Shown piece by piece: positions 38,172-46,478 of a stretch of 64,000 nt of DNA. The position numbers and the translations under genes are program-made. Within the stretch, counting starts at the first letter, position 1, and each line of letters begins with the position of its first letter. The stretch comes from Olivibacter jilunii (GTDB lineage: Bacteria > Bacteroidota > Bacteroidia > Sphingobacteriales > Sphingobacteriaceae), in NCBI RefSeq assembly GCF_900607235.1, contig NZ_LR027858.1, forward strand, positions 62,001 to 126,000, written 5' to 3'. A model generated the notes under the pieces. The model made no database searches and was not told the DNA's origin. It saw nothing but the letters and a program-made list of their open reading frames with translations.

Positions 38172-38468
38172 ATGTTGAGGCACTATCACTTGCATACCGT
38201 ATTTTTGTTCTTTTTAAACGCCTCTATTTGCCATGCATTTACAGTACCCACATTACCTGAAGTTACAAATTCGGTAAATGATGAGTACTCCATTGCATCT
38301 AATAGACAACAGGACGATAAAGGAAAGAATAAGAAACCGGAAAAAACTAAACAGCAAGTGGAGGTAAAGCAAGTACCAAAAGCGAAGAAACAAAACGCAC
38401 CTGTTAAAGTAAAACCGAATATAAAAGTTAAACCAAAAGTGATTCGACCAAAAATTAAGAAGCATTAA
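38172..38468 (+). CDS. Small secreted Lys/Pro-rich protein
   Basis: A 98-residue exported peptide with a hydrophobic signal (about 5-22, ending CHAF). A low-complexity basic tail (about 45-98) is built of KxK, PK and VKVKP units (KNKKPEKTKQQ, NAPVKVKPNIKVKPKV). A tail of this type could span the periplasm or bind polyanions such as LPS or nucleic acids; no family is recognised. It is the first gene of an operon (14 bp to the next) ending with the two-component system, so it may belong to the response. Confidence 0.6.
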   Translation: MLRHYHLHTVFLFFLNASICHAFTVPTLPEVTNSVNDEYSIASNRQQDDKGKNKKPEKTKQQVEVKQVPKAKKQNAPVKVKPNIKVKPKVIRPKIKKH

Positions 38469-38482
38469 ATGATTAGCATCAG

Positions 38483-39325
38483 ATGAAATTAGCTATTTCG
38501 ATTGTATTCACTTGTTTAATTTTTTCGCACTTGCAAGCTAGGCAAATCAACGATAGTTTAGCAAGCGCAAGCTATACTTTTGCAGCACTTTATAACAGCA
38601 ATATTAATTATTATGGGCAAGTTACGGATGAGAAGCTGCCTTATGTCTTACTAAATGCAACAGTTCGTTTACCCTTTGGATTATATTTTTCTGCCAGTTC
38701 ATACAAATTTTTAAATTACGGATCCGGAATTTCCGGAACCGATCTAGGCATAGGTTACGATTACAATTTCAACGAAAAGATATCGAGCGGTTTAGCTTAT
38801 ACACGATCGTTTTATCCCACCAATTCCCCTTTGCTTCAAGCATCGCTCACGAATAACCTCAATGGCTCGTTAAGTTATCACTGGCCTTGGTTTAAGAGTG
38901 CCTTGGATGTCGATTATGCTTTTGGAGATGAACAAGACATTTTTTTAACGCTTTCCAACTCCAAGGACGCGAGTCTGGGCAACCTATTTGATGATAAAGA
39001 TCTGATTAGCATAGAACCTTCTATAGAATTGGTAGCAGGAACGAGAAATTACTATGAGACCTATGTACGAGCTAAGAACCAACGTGGGCAGGATAAAGGA
39101 AATGGGAAGCCGCCAACAAACCCGGGAAATTCAGGAGGGGTGACCGAATATATTCCATCTAAATCCTTTTCCATGCTTACATACAACGCTAAACTGCCTT
39201 TAAGTTATAGTCGTAGTAGTTATTTAATAGAATTAAGCTATCAATTATCGCTTTTGGTCCCTTCAGATGAAGCAATAAAACGTGCACAATCTTTTTTTGG
39301 ATTGGCCTTTTATTATCAATTTTAA
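38483..39325 (+). CDS. Outer-membrane beta-barrel protein
   Basis: A 280-residue exported protein with a signal peptide (about 1-19, ending LQARQ). Alternating amphipathic strands (VLLNATVRLPFGLYFSASSYKF, ISSGLAYTRSF, LNGSLSYHWPWF, SYLIELSYQLSLLVP) and a terminal aromatic residue (YYQF) indicate an outer-membrane barrel of perhaps 12 strands. A Gly/Lys/Pro/Asn-rich loop (about 206-222, GQDKGNGKPPTNPGNSGG) is notable next to the Lys/Pro-rich peptide upstream. No family is recognised. It sits 9 bp before the response regulator gene. Confidence 0.65.
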   Translation: MKLAISIVFTCLIFSHLQARQINDSLASASYTFAALYNSNINYYGQVTDEKLPYVLLNATVRLPFGLYFSASSYKFLNYGSGISGTDLGIGYDYNFNEKISSGLAYTRSFYPTNSPLLQASLTNNLNGSLSYHWPWFKSALDVDYAFGDEQDIFLTLSNSKDASLGNLFDDKDLISIEPSIELVAGTRNYYETYVRAKNQRGQDKGNGKPPTNPGNSGGVTEYIPSKSFSMLTYNAKLPLSYSRSSYLIELSYQLSLLVPSDEAIKRAQSFFGLAFYYQF

Positions 39326-39334
39326 AGCCGCACT

Positions 39335-40009
39335 ATGAAAGTACTCATTGTAGAAGATGAAAAAACCTTAGCCTATGAGATGGCTGATTTCTTAAAGAAG
39401 GCCTTTTATATTTGCGATTTAGCTCATACCTATCAGGAAGGGGCTGAAAAGATCGCCTTGAATCAATATGATTTCATATTGATTGATTTAGGTTTACCGG
39501 ACGGGGATGGACTGGATATTTTACGGAAAGCAAAAAAACATAATGAGGAGGCCGCTTATATAATATTGACAGCAAGAGGTAATTTGGACGATCGGATCAT
39601 AGGATTGGATCTAGGTGCGGATGACTACCTTTCAAAACCTTTTTATCTTTTGGAATTACAATCGCGTATGCAGGCTATTGCACGAAGGAAATTCAAATTG
39701 CAGGACGAACTCATACGCTTAGGTGATTTCAGTATTGATTTACCGAAACGCTTGGTTCTATTTGATAGTAACCCGATTGACCTTTCCCGGAAAGAGTTTG
39801 ATTTGCTAAGCTATTTGCTGTTGAATAAGAATAGGGTTTTAACGAGAATGCAATTAAGTGAGCACATTTGGGGTTCTTATGCTATAGATGATAATGACTC
39901 AAACTACATTGATGCTCATATCAAGAATATTAGAAAAAAACTCGGTCTATGGGCAAGTACCGAATGGCTTGAAACGGTACGCGGTGTCGGTTATCGAATC
40001 AGGGGATAA
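39335..40009 (+). CDS. OmpR-family response regulator
   Basis: A 224-residue DNA-binding regulator. The receiver domain (1-115) has acidic residues at VEDE, phosphoacceptor Asp51 in DLGLPDGDG, Thr in ILTARG and Lys in LSKPF. The winged-helix domain (about 125-222) carries RKEFDLLSYLLLNKNRVLTRMQL and the C-terminal YIDAHIKNIRKKL...VRGVGYRIRG. It pairs with the kinase 23 bp downstream. Such regulators bind 11 bp-spaced direct repeats, matching the repeats at 38049-38065 and 38090-38106 in its own promoter region, so autoregulation is likely. Confidence 0.93.
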   Translation: MKVLIVEDEKTLAYEMADFLKKAFYICDLAHTYQEGAEKIALNQYDFILIDLGLPDGDGLDILRKAKKHNEEAAYIILTARGNLDDRIIGLDLGADDYLSKPFYLLELQSRMQAIARRKFKLQDELIRLGDFSIDLPKRLVLFDSNPIDLSRKEFDLLSYLLLNKNRVLTRMQLSEHIWGSYAIDDNDSNYIDAHIKNIRKKLGLWASTEWLETVRGVGYRIRG

Positions 40010-40032
40010 TAAGTTTTATCACGATTTCTATC

Positions 40033-41343
40033 ATGAAACTATCCACCAAGCTTTTATTGTTTATCAGTAGTTCAAAGTTGATTATCGTCATCATTTTTAT
40101 TCTGCTGTTGCCTATGCTTGTGGAGCAAATTGCGTCTGAATATACAAACTACATCCTAGGTCAGCAAAAGACAAAAGTCTTAGCCGATCTGGAGCAGAAT
40201 GGATTGCAGTACTATTTACAAGGCGATAAGGAATACGGAAGCTATACGATGTTAAAAGAAGAGTACATTGCCATCGAACCTGCGCCTGCCGACCTGCACA
40301 TCGACAATATAAAAGAGTCTCAACGCATTGTAGAACATGACACGTTAAATTACCGTATCTTGAGCTATACTTTCCAAGATAAAGGACAAACCTACTTGTT
40401 AGAAATAGGGAAGACAGTAAACAGCATAACACAATACAACAAACCACTTCAGCGCTTCACGTTGTATACCTTGATTGTATTAATTGCTTTTACTTTAGTA
40501 ATTGATTTAAGCTTCTTGCGTTTATTGATTCAGCCACTAAATAAAATTATAAAGACCCGGTTACTCAATCGTAAATTTCCATTTAAAGGCCAACAAATCT
40601 CAATAAAAACAAGTACTTATGACTTCAGATACTTAGATGAATCGTTGTTACTCTTAATGAAACAAGTAAACGAAGCCTTTGAAAAAGAAAAAGAATTTAC
40701 AGCAAATGCTTCTCACGAACTGATGACTCCCATCAGCGTTCTCCAGAGCAAAATGGAAAATTTACTAACAGAAGAAGGGCTTGAAGAACCGTTCGCACAA
40801 CACATCGTTGAAATGATGAAAACCTTAACTCGATTAAAAAAAATATCGAGTTCTTTATTGTTAATCTCAAGAATCGACAATGCGCAATTTGCGAGAAAAG
40901 ACTTAGTCTATCCTTTGGAATTGGTTCGAGAAATCTTAGAGGAATTGGCAATAAAACTGGAAGAAAAGCAAATTGAAACCAAAGTAAACCTAACCATCAA
41001 TCAAAATTTAGCAAACGTGAACAGAGATCTACTCTTCCATCTGTTTTATAATCTAATCAATAATGCCATCAAATTTAACCGAGCGCACGGCCGTATATAT
41101 ATCAGCGATCGTATTTTAATCCCCGGTTATGAAATCAGCATTCGAGATACAGGTGTTGGCATTCCGGAAGCACAAATTCCGTTTATTTTCGATCGATTCA
41201 AAAAGTCGACCGATGGCGAAAACAGCGGCTACGGGCTGGGGCTTACCATTGTAAAAAGTATTTGCAATTATCACCATATAGCCCTTAGTGTTGAATCCGA
41301 TACTGATCAAGGAACTGTCTTTAAACTGCTGTTTCCTATTTAA
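40033..41343 (+). CDS. Sensor histidine kinase
   Basis: A 436-residue inner-membrane kinase. TM1 (about 12-32) precedes a short periplasmic sensor region (about 33-140) and TM2 (about 145-166). The HisKA domain has His228 in NASHELMTPISVL. The HATPase domain has the N-box LFYNLINNAIKFN, G1 box DTGVGIP and G2 box GYGLGLTIVKS. No clear HAMP is visible between TM2 and HisKA. The stimulus is unknown; the co-transcribed barrel and secreted peptide suggest an envelope or cation/polyanion cue (inference). It ends convergently with the rhamnulokinase gene. Confidence 0.93.
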   Translation: MKLSTKLLLFISSSKLIIVIIFILLLPMLVEQIASEYTNYILGQQKTKVLADLEQNGLQYYLQGDKEYGSYTMLKEEYIAIEPAPADLHIDNIKESQRIVEHDTLNYRILSYTFQDKGQTYLLEIGKTVNSITQYNKPLQRFTLYTLIVLIAFTLVIDLSFLRLLIQPLNKIIKTRLLNRKFPFKGQQISIKTSTYDFRYLDESLLLLMKQVNEAFEKEKEFTANASHELMTPISVLQSKMENLLTEEGLEEPFAQHIVEMMKTLTRLKKISSSLLLISRIDNAQFARKDLVYPLELVREILEELAIKLEEKQIETKVNLTINQNLANVNRDLLFHLFYNLINNAIKFNRAHGRIYISDRILIPGYEISIRDTGVGIPEAQIPFIFDRFKKSTDGENSGYGLGLTIVKSICNYHHIALSVESDTDQGTVFKLLFPI

Positions 41344-41371
41344 CACCCAAGACAACATGTTAATCTTTGTG

Positions 41372-42754
41372 CTAAGAGGCTACTTTTTTCACCGGGGCAT
41401 AATATTTCAACTCAATGATGTCGTTCGGAAAAGGGAGGCTATTCCATGATTGATGGATAGCTAAAGCTGTACCGACCGCTGTTGCCTGTGCCATAGAAGC
41501 TGCGAATACCTCCACTTGCGGGAATGCTTCAGCAAGCAGATTCATGTAAATAACATTCTTTCCAAAACCGCCATCAACAAAGAGTCTTTTCACGGTAGAT
41601 GCACCTATAGCCAATGTAGTTGATATCTTTTGAGCGTTCACCAAATCGATCATCAGCTGATGGTAAGCCTCTGTTTCGGTTCTAAACTTTCCTAAATCTC
41701 GTTTACCGAAAATAGCCAAGCTTTCTTGAGGACTCATCCCTGCCGATTGATCCGTCTGTTCTTGCAATTTATTGGCTAAATGCGTATCAAAAGCAATGTT
41801 TTTAAATTTGGCGGTAGACACGTTGAAATGGGCAGCAATTCGCTTGGTTTGCTGTTCATGTTCATATCCGGCAAATAAACGGGAAGCTTTAACCGGTTTT
41901 CCCTGGTAGTGGATATAGGATAAGCAATCAGCTTTTAAATCCTCACTTGTTAGCGGCTCTTCGTTAAAAGGGTTTAAACTGATACACCAAGTACCCGTAG
42001 AAAGGAGCACAAAAGGTTTAGTGAAACTTACTAAATAAGGAATTAGCGCGGCTGAGCTGTCGTGAAAGCCCGCACCAACAGCATAGTTATTACCCGGAAA
42101 GGAGGCCTGAAAGACTGAATCAGCAGGTACAATGGGCGCCAATTTGTCTAAAATTCCTTCCTGTTCTACCCATTCGTGGTATCCGCTCTTCTGAAAATCC
42201 CATAAATTGGTGTGACAACCAATACTTGTCATATCGCTGTAAACCTTACCCGATATTAGGAAACTCATATATTGGGGCAAATGCAGGGCTTTATATACTT
42301 GCTTAAAGATGCTCGGTTTTTCATGCTTTAATCGATACAATTGCATACCGGAGTTTAAGCTTCCCAATACCGGCGAAGCGGTCCGTAAGGCGAAATTCTC
42401 CTCGCCACCATATTGCTTGTAAAACTGATCTTTTAAGGTTTGGGGATAATCCTTTAAATAGTTATATAGCGGCGTTAAGGGTTTACCACTCTCATCAATA
42501 TATACGAAGCTTGCCCCATAGGTTGAGAAATTGATAGCCTTAATCTCGAATTCATCCTTTCTGAATACTTCATGTAAGGAGTCAAAAACGGATAAGCGAA
42601 GACTGGCAAGATTTTCACAGGGATCGCCATCTTCGTCTACCGTTTCAGTAAAACGAGCGGAACGTTCGAATACAATCCTGTAATGTTCATCAAACAAAAA
42701 TAATTTCTTATTAGTCTTTCCTACATCAAATATGGCAATAACCGGTATCTTCAT
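41372..42754 (-). CDS. rhaB: L-rhamnulokinase-type FGGY carbohydrate kinase
   Basis: A 460-residue cytoplasmic sugar kinase. The N-terminal actin-like ATPase fold begins VIAIFDVGKTNKKLFLFD. Later motifs are INFSTYGASFVYID, GAGFHDSSAALIPY, VLLSTGTWCISLNPF and LFVDGGFGKNVIYMNLLAEAF (C-terminal FGGY domain). Genomic placement with rhamnose isomerase, aldolase and transporter supports phosphorylation of L-rhamnulose at O-1. It is the last gene of the minus-strand operon, 132 bp after rhaI, with a very large hairpin between them. No obvious terminator follows. Confidence 0.85.
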   Translation of the reverse strand: MKIPVIAIFDVGKTNKKLFLFDEHYRIVFERSARFTETVDEDGDPCENLASLRLSVFDSLHEVFRKDEFEIKAINFSTYGASFVYIDESGKPLTPLYNYLKDYPQTLKDQFYKQYGGEENFALRTASPVLGSLNSGMQLYRLKHEKPSIFKQVYKALHLPQYMSFLISGKVYSDMTSIGCHTNLWDFQKSGYHEWVEQEGILDKLAPIVPADSVFQASFPGNNYAVGAGFHDSSAALIPYLVSFTKPFVLLSTGTWCISLNPFNEEPLTSEDLKADCLSYIHYQGKPVKASRLFAGYEHEQQTKRIAAHFNVSTAKFKNIAFDTHLANKLQEQTDQSAGMSPQESLAIFGKRDLGKFRTETEAYHQLMIDLVNAQKISTTLAIGASTVKRLFVDGGFGKNVIYMNLLAEAFPQVEVFAASMAQATAVGTALAIHQSWNSLPFPNDIIELKYYAPVKKVAS

Positions 42755-42764
42755 CGTTGTTGGC

Positions 42765-42893
42765 TATACGTTTTAAGTTATACGTTTTAAGTTGTACGTT
42801 ATAGGTTCTAAGTTTTACGCTTTAAGTCATAAGCTCGGAACGCCTCGAAACCTATCACTTAAAACTTATTACTTAGAACCTATAACTTATAAC
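42765..42893 (-). repeat. Iterated 14 bp repeats forming a 43 bp imperfect inverted repeat between rhaI and rhaB
   Basis: TATACGTTTTAAGT occurs twice in tandem (42765-42778, 42779-42792), followed by degenerate copies at 42793-42806 and 42814-42827. Positions 42791-42833 pair with 42851-42893 (about 35 of 43 positions) around a 17-nt loop. The core GTTATAGGTTCTAAGT (42798-42813) is perfectly complementary to 42871-42886. The right arm covers the rhaI stop codon (42887-42889). In the minus-strand transcript this would be a long hairpin between the cistrons. Confidence 0.8.
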
Positions 42894-44161
42894 CCAGTGG
42901 CCACTGTCTTAGAGCCCCTTTCTCTGATCAGCTCTCCACGAACATTTAATGATCGATACAATTCTATGGGATTTAAAGCACCTCCTGCACGTAACCTCGC
43001 TTCTGCTACCAATGGTCTAACATCGGTGCGAAAAGCCGCTTGTAGTATCTCCTGGGCTTTGGCAACATCATTATCTTCTTGTGCAGCGGATAAAGCTTTT
43101 CTGTCCACCAAAAGCGCCTGTGCATAAGCCAACATGATTGCCTCAACAGATTGTAGTAAATCTTCCAGTGGATCCTTTACATTATGCGAGGCATCGATCA
43201 TCCAGCCTAAGTCAGTTGCATGATTCATTTTTCGAGCATCCATACCTTCAATCAGCTCATTAAATATTAAAAACAATTGATAGGGTTTGATACTGCCGGC
43301 CGTTAAATCGTCATCACCATATTTAGAATCGTTGAAATGGAAGCCCCCAAGTTTACCCTCCATGAGTAACAAAGAAACAATCTGTTCAATGTTGGCATTC
43401 GGCAGATGATGTCCAAGATCAACTAAGGTATATGCTTTAGGCCCTAATTTACTGGCATATAATAACGACTGGCCCCAATCACCCACCGTTGTTGAATAAA
43501 AATTGGGTTCAAAAGCTTTATATTCAACAAAAATTTTCCAATCTGCCGGTAACGCCGCATACACTTCCTGAAGGCTCTCCAGGGTTCGTTGAAAAGCCTT
43601 TCTAAAATTCAGTTGACCAGGAAAGCAGGATCCATCAGACAACCAAACTGTGAGCGACTTTGACCCAAGTTCGATCCCATGCTGTATGACCTCGATATTG
43701 TGCTGGACTGCCTGCTTACGAACGGCAGCGTCTACATGCTGCATAGATCCAAACTTATAGCTAAAGGTTTGATCAGGCTGATCTTGAAAGGTATTTGAGT
43801 TCATCGCGTCGAAGCCAAGCCCATACTGTGCCGCTAAGGCCTTTATAGACTGATAATCTTTTGGCACATCCCAAGGGATATGCAAAGAAATGGCACCGCT
43901 CGATTGATTCAAGGCATGTAGTAATCCGACATCCTCGATTTTCTCCTCTAAACTTCTGGGTTCACCACCACCGGGAAAACGCCCAAAGCGTGTTCCCCCT
44001 GATCCAAGCGCCCAACTTGGAATGGCAATCTGAAAATCAATCAGTTTCTCTAAAACCTCATGGTAGTTATTTATATCTTCAACCAAACTTTCCAATTTGC
44101 GAACGTGTTTCGCTTTTGCTTGTTGGTTATATTCCTCGATTTTATACTTTTCTATATTCAT
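42887..44161 (-). CDS. rhaI: L-rhamnose isomerase
   Basis: A 424-residue TIM-barrel sugar isomerase of the rhamnose-catabolism type (distinct from E. coli RhaA). Recognisable segments are IAIPSWALGSGGTRFGRFPG, GAISLHIPWD, KIFVEYKAFEPNFYSTTVGDWG, LVDLGHHLPNANIEQ, GGFHFNDSKYGDDDLTAGSI and ATDLGWMIDASHN. The His, Glu and Asp residues in these are the expected metal ligands. It converts L-rhamnose to L-rhamnulose using Mn2+/Co2+-type metals (family knowledge). Neighbours are the aldolase fusion (104 bp upstream) and the kinase (132 bp downstream), with hairpins in both gaps. Confidence 0.9.
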   Translation of the reverse strand: MNIEKYKIEEYNQQAKAKHVRKLESLVEDINNYHEVLEKLIDFQIAIPSWALGSGGTRFGRFPGGGEPRSLEEKIEDVGLLHALNQSSGAISLHIPWDVPKDYQSIKALAAQYGLGFDAMNSNTFQDQPDQTFSYKFGSMQHVDAAVRKQAVQHNIEVIQHGIELGSKSLTVWLSDGSCFPGQLNFRKAFQRTLESLQEVYAALPADWKIFVEYKAFEPNFYSTTVGDWGQSLLYASKLGPKAYTLVDLGHHLPNANIEQIVSLLLMEGKLGGFHFNDSKYGDDDLTAGSIKPYQLFLIFNELIEGMDARKMNHATDLGWMIDASHNVKDPLEDLLQSVEAIMLAYAQALLVDRKALSAAQEDNDVAKAQEILQAAFRTDVRPLVAEARLRAGGALNPIELYRSLNVRGELIRERGSKTVATGL

Positions 44162-44221
44162 AATCCTAATCAGTTAGCCACTACTAGCAGGTGAATTTAC
44201 TAAATCCATTCAAGTTTTTCC

Positions 44222-44255
44222 ATTAGCTAATTAACCGATTGGCTAATTAGCTAAT
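44222..44255 (-). promoter_or_regulatory. Hairpin between the aldolase/dehydrogenase and isomerase genes
   Basis: ATTAGCTAATTA (44222-44233) and TAATTAGCTAAT (44244-44255) form a 12 bp perfect stem, with an additional CC/GG pair inside. It lies in the 103 bp gap of the minus-strand rhamnose operon. No T-tract follows on the minus strand. Confidence 0.6.
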
Positions 44256-44264
44256 ATTCCAAAT

Positions 44265-46391
44265 TTATCGCACAAATGCCATAGCCACACCGCCATCCAC
44301 ATTTAAAACATTGCCCGTTGATTTATTAAGTAATCCTCCTACAAACACAAAACAAGCGTTGGCAATATCCTCTGGCAGGATAATCTCATTAAGCAAGGTC
44401 CGTTTTGCATAATACGCAGGAAGTTCTTCCACTTTTATTCCATATGCTTTAGCACGCCCCTCTGCCCACGCACCTTCCCATATTTTACTATCTGAAATTA
44501 CGGCATCCGGATTTACCACATTCACTCTAATTTTATCGCCACCAAGTTCAGCAGCGTTTAGTCTACTCAAATGTAGTTGTGCAGCTTTTGCAGAACCATA
44601 TCCCGCATTATTCGGTCCGGACACCAATGCATTTTTACTAACGATGTTAATAACGTCTCCTCCGATTTCCTGTTTTCTTAAAATCGCTACACCTTGCTGC
44701 GTTACTTTAAACTGTCCTTTTACAAGCACGTCATAAAGTAAGTCCCAATCTTTGTCTGTATGATCTTGTAGCGGTTTAGATATAGATAGTCCGGCACAGT
44801 TAACCACAATATCTACCCCTCCAAAGGCTAAATTTGCTGCATCGTAAGCCGCTGCGATGTCGGCATCGTTGGTTACGTCTAGCTTCGCCGTGATATAAGC
44901 ATCTTTTCCATAACGACCTTTAAAATCGTCGTCAGCTTTTTTTAGCCGCTCTCCATCATTATCATTGATAACGACCACCGCTCCCTCTTCCACAAATTTA
45001 ACGGCAATCGCCTTTCCGATACCGCCTGCACTTCCCGTTATAAGGGCAATTTTACCAGAGAGAGCTTTCGGTTTTGGCATGCGCTGCAACTTCGCTTCCT
45101 CTAAGAGCCAGTACTCGATATTAAAAGCCTCTTGTCGAGGTAACGAGGTATACTCCGATATGGCCTCTGCACCCTTCATGACATTAATGGCATTGATATA
45201 AAATTCCGCTGCCACTCTGGCTGTTTGTTTATCTTTTGAAAAAGAGAATAAACCGACTCCGGGGAACAGTATAATAACAGGGTTCTTATCACGTATGGCC
45301 GGGCTATTGGGATGCTTACAAGTCTCATAATAATCGGCATACATCGCGCGATAAGCTTCAAATGCAGGTTTAAGCTTCACTTTTAATTGCTCCACATCCG
45401 TTAAGTCTGCGTCAGCCGGCAGTTCTAAAACCAATGGACTTATCTTGGTGCGAAGAAAGTGATCAGGACAACTTGTACCCAGGGGTGCTAGTCGGTCTAA
45501 ATCATTGGAGTTTATAAATTCAAGTACACGATCGTCGTCGGTAAAATGGCCCACCATAGGTCTTTCAGAAGAACAGAACCCCCTTAGTATGGGCGCAATA
45601 GCAGCGGCTTGTTTTTTACGAAGTTCTGCAGGAAGACTGCTTATTTTTTGGCCTCCAAAGATAGGCCCTTTTTTACCATAATGCTGCTCTAGATATTCGG
45701 CGCAGCTTTCAATAACCTCCAACGTATTGATATAGCTTTCGTACGCAGTATCTCCCCAAGTAAATAGACCGTGCGAACCTAACATAATCCCCCTGATTCC
45801 AGGGTTCTCATCCAGGCATTGTTTTAATTTCAAGCCAAGATCAAAACCGGGCCGCTGCCATTCAACCCAGCCAATCGTACCTTTAAATAACTCCTGAGTA
45901 ATGCGTTTACCGTCTTTTGCTGCCGCAATGGCAATGGCTGCATCGGGGTGTAAATGGTCGATATGTTTGAATGGTAGAAAGCCATGTAATGGTGTATCGA
46001 TAGAGGGCGCTTTAGACGCTAAATCGTAAATACTATGGTTGAAGAGTTCCACCATTTCATCCTCATGGTCAATCCCTCTGTAAACCTTTTTCAAATTGCG
46101 TAACCGCTCCACATAAAGCGCCGCCAATCCACTTCTTTTAAGTGTTCCCAAATCACCTCCTGAGCCTTTTACCCACATCACCTCCACTTCCTCTCCTGTT
46201 AACGGATCGTTTGCCATGGCTTTACATGAGGTGTTCCCTCCACCGTAATTTGTAAGGCGCAAATCGGCGCCTAAAAGATTAGAGCGATAAATTAACAAGC
46301 CTACCTCATCTCCCGCTAGTTTGGCGGCTTCTTGATCATCCCATAAATAGCTAACGTGCTTAAATGATTTTCTTTTTTCTATTTCAGCCAT
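44265..46391 (-). CDS. rhaD: Bifunctional rhamnulose-1-phosphate aldolase / short-chain dehydrogenase
   Basis: A 708-residue two-domain fusion. The N-terminal class II aldolase domain (about 20-400) has RLTNYGGGNTSCK, VKGSGGD and the zinc-binding HIDHLHPD (143-150). The C-terminal short-chain dehydrogenase (about 444-708) has the NAD motif TGSAGGIG (452-459), a Ser at NIVSKNALVS and the catalytic Y597xxxK601. The fusion is the known rhamnulose-phosphate aldolase/lactaldehyde-dehydrogenase type found in Bacteroidota, Rhizobium and Bacillus. The aldolase splits rhamnulose-1-phosphate to DHAP and L-lactaldehyde, which the dehydrogenase domain oxidises. It follows the transporter gene by 87 bp in the operon. 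Confidence 0.93.
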   Translation of the reverse strand: MAEIEKRKSFKHVSYLWDDQEAAKLAGDEVGLLIYRSNLLGADLRLTNYGGGNTSCKAMANDPLTGEEVEVMWVKGSGGDLGTLKRSGLAALYVERLRNLKKVYRGIDHEDEMVELFNHSIYDLASKAPSIDTPLHGFLPFKHIDHLHPDAAIAIAAAKDGKRITQELFKGTIGWVEWQRPGFDLGLKLKQCLDENPGIRGIMLGSHGLFTWGDTAYESYINTLEVIESCAEYLEQHYGKKGPIFGGQKISSLPAELRKKQAAAIAPILRGFCSSERPMVGHFTDDDRVLEFINSNDLDRLAPLGTSCPDHFLRTKISPLVLELPADADLTDVEQLKVKLKPAFEAYRAMYADYYETCKHPNSPAIRDKNPVIILFPGVGLFSFSKDKQTARVAAEFYINAINVMKGAEAISEYTSLPRQEAFNIEYWLLEEAKLQRMPKPKALSGKIALITGSAGGIGKAIAVKFVEEGAVVVINDNDGERLKKADDDFKGRYGKDAYITAKLDVTNDADIAAAYDAANLAFGGVDIVVNCAGLSISKPLQDHTDKDWDLLYDVLVKGQFKVTQQGVAILRKQEIGGDVINIVSKNALVSGPNNAGYGSAKAAQLHLSRLNAAELGGDKIRVNVVNPDAVISDSKIWEGAWAEGRAKAYGIKVEELPAYYAKRTLLNEIILPEDIANACFVFVGGLLNKSTGNVLNVDGGVAMAFVR

Positions 46392-46478
46392 GTTCTTATG
46401 TTTTTACTGCATTTTAAGGCCTAGCGGCCATTGTCACTTTATTACCAATATTAATTTGCCAATTTTAAACCCCATTTA

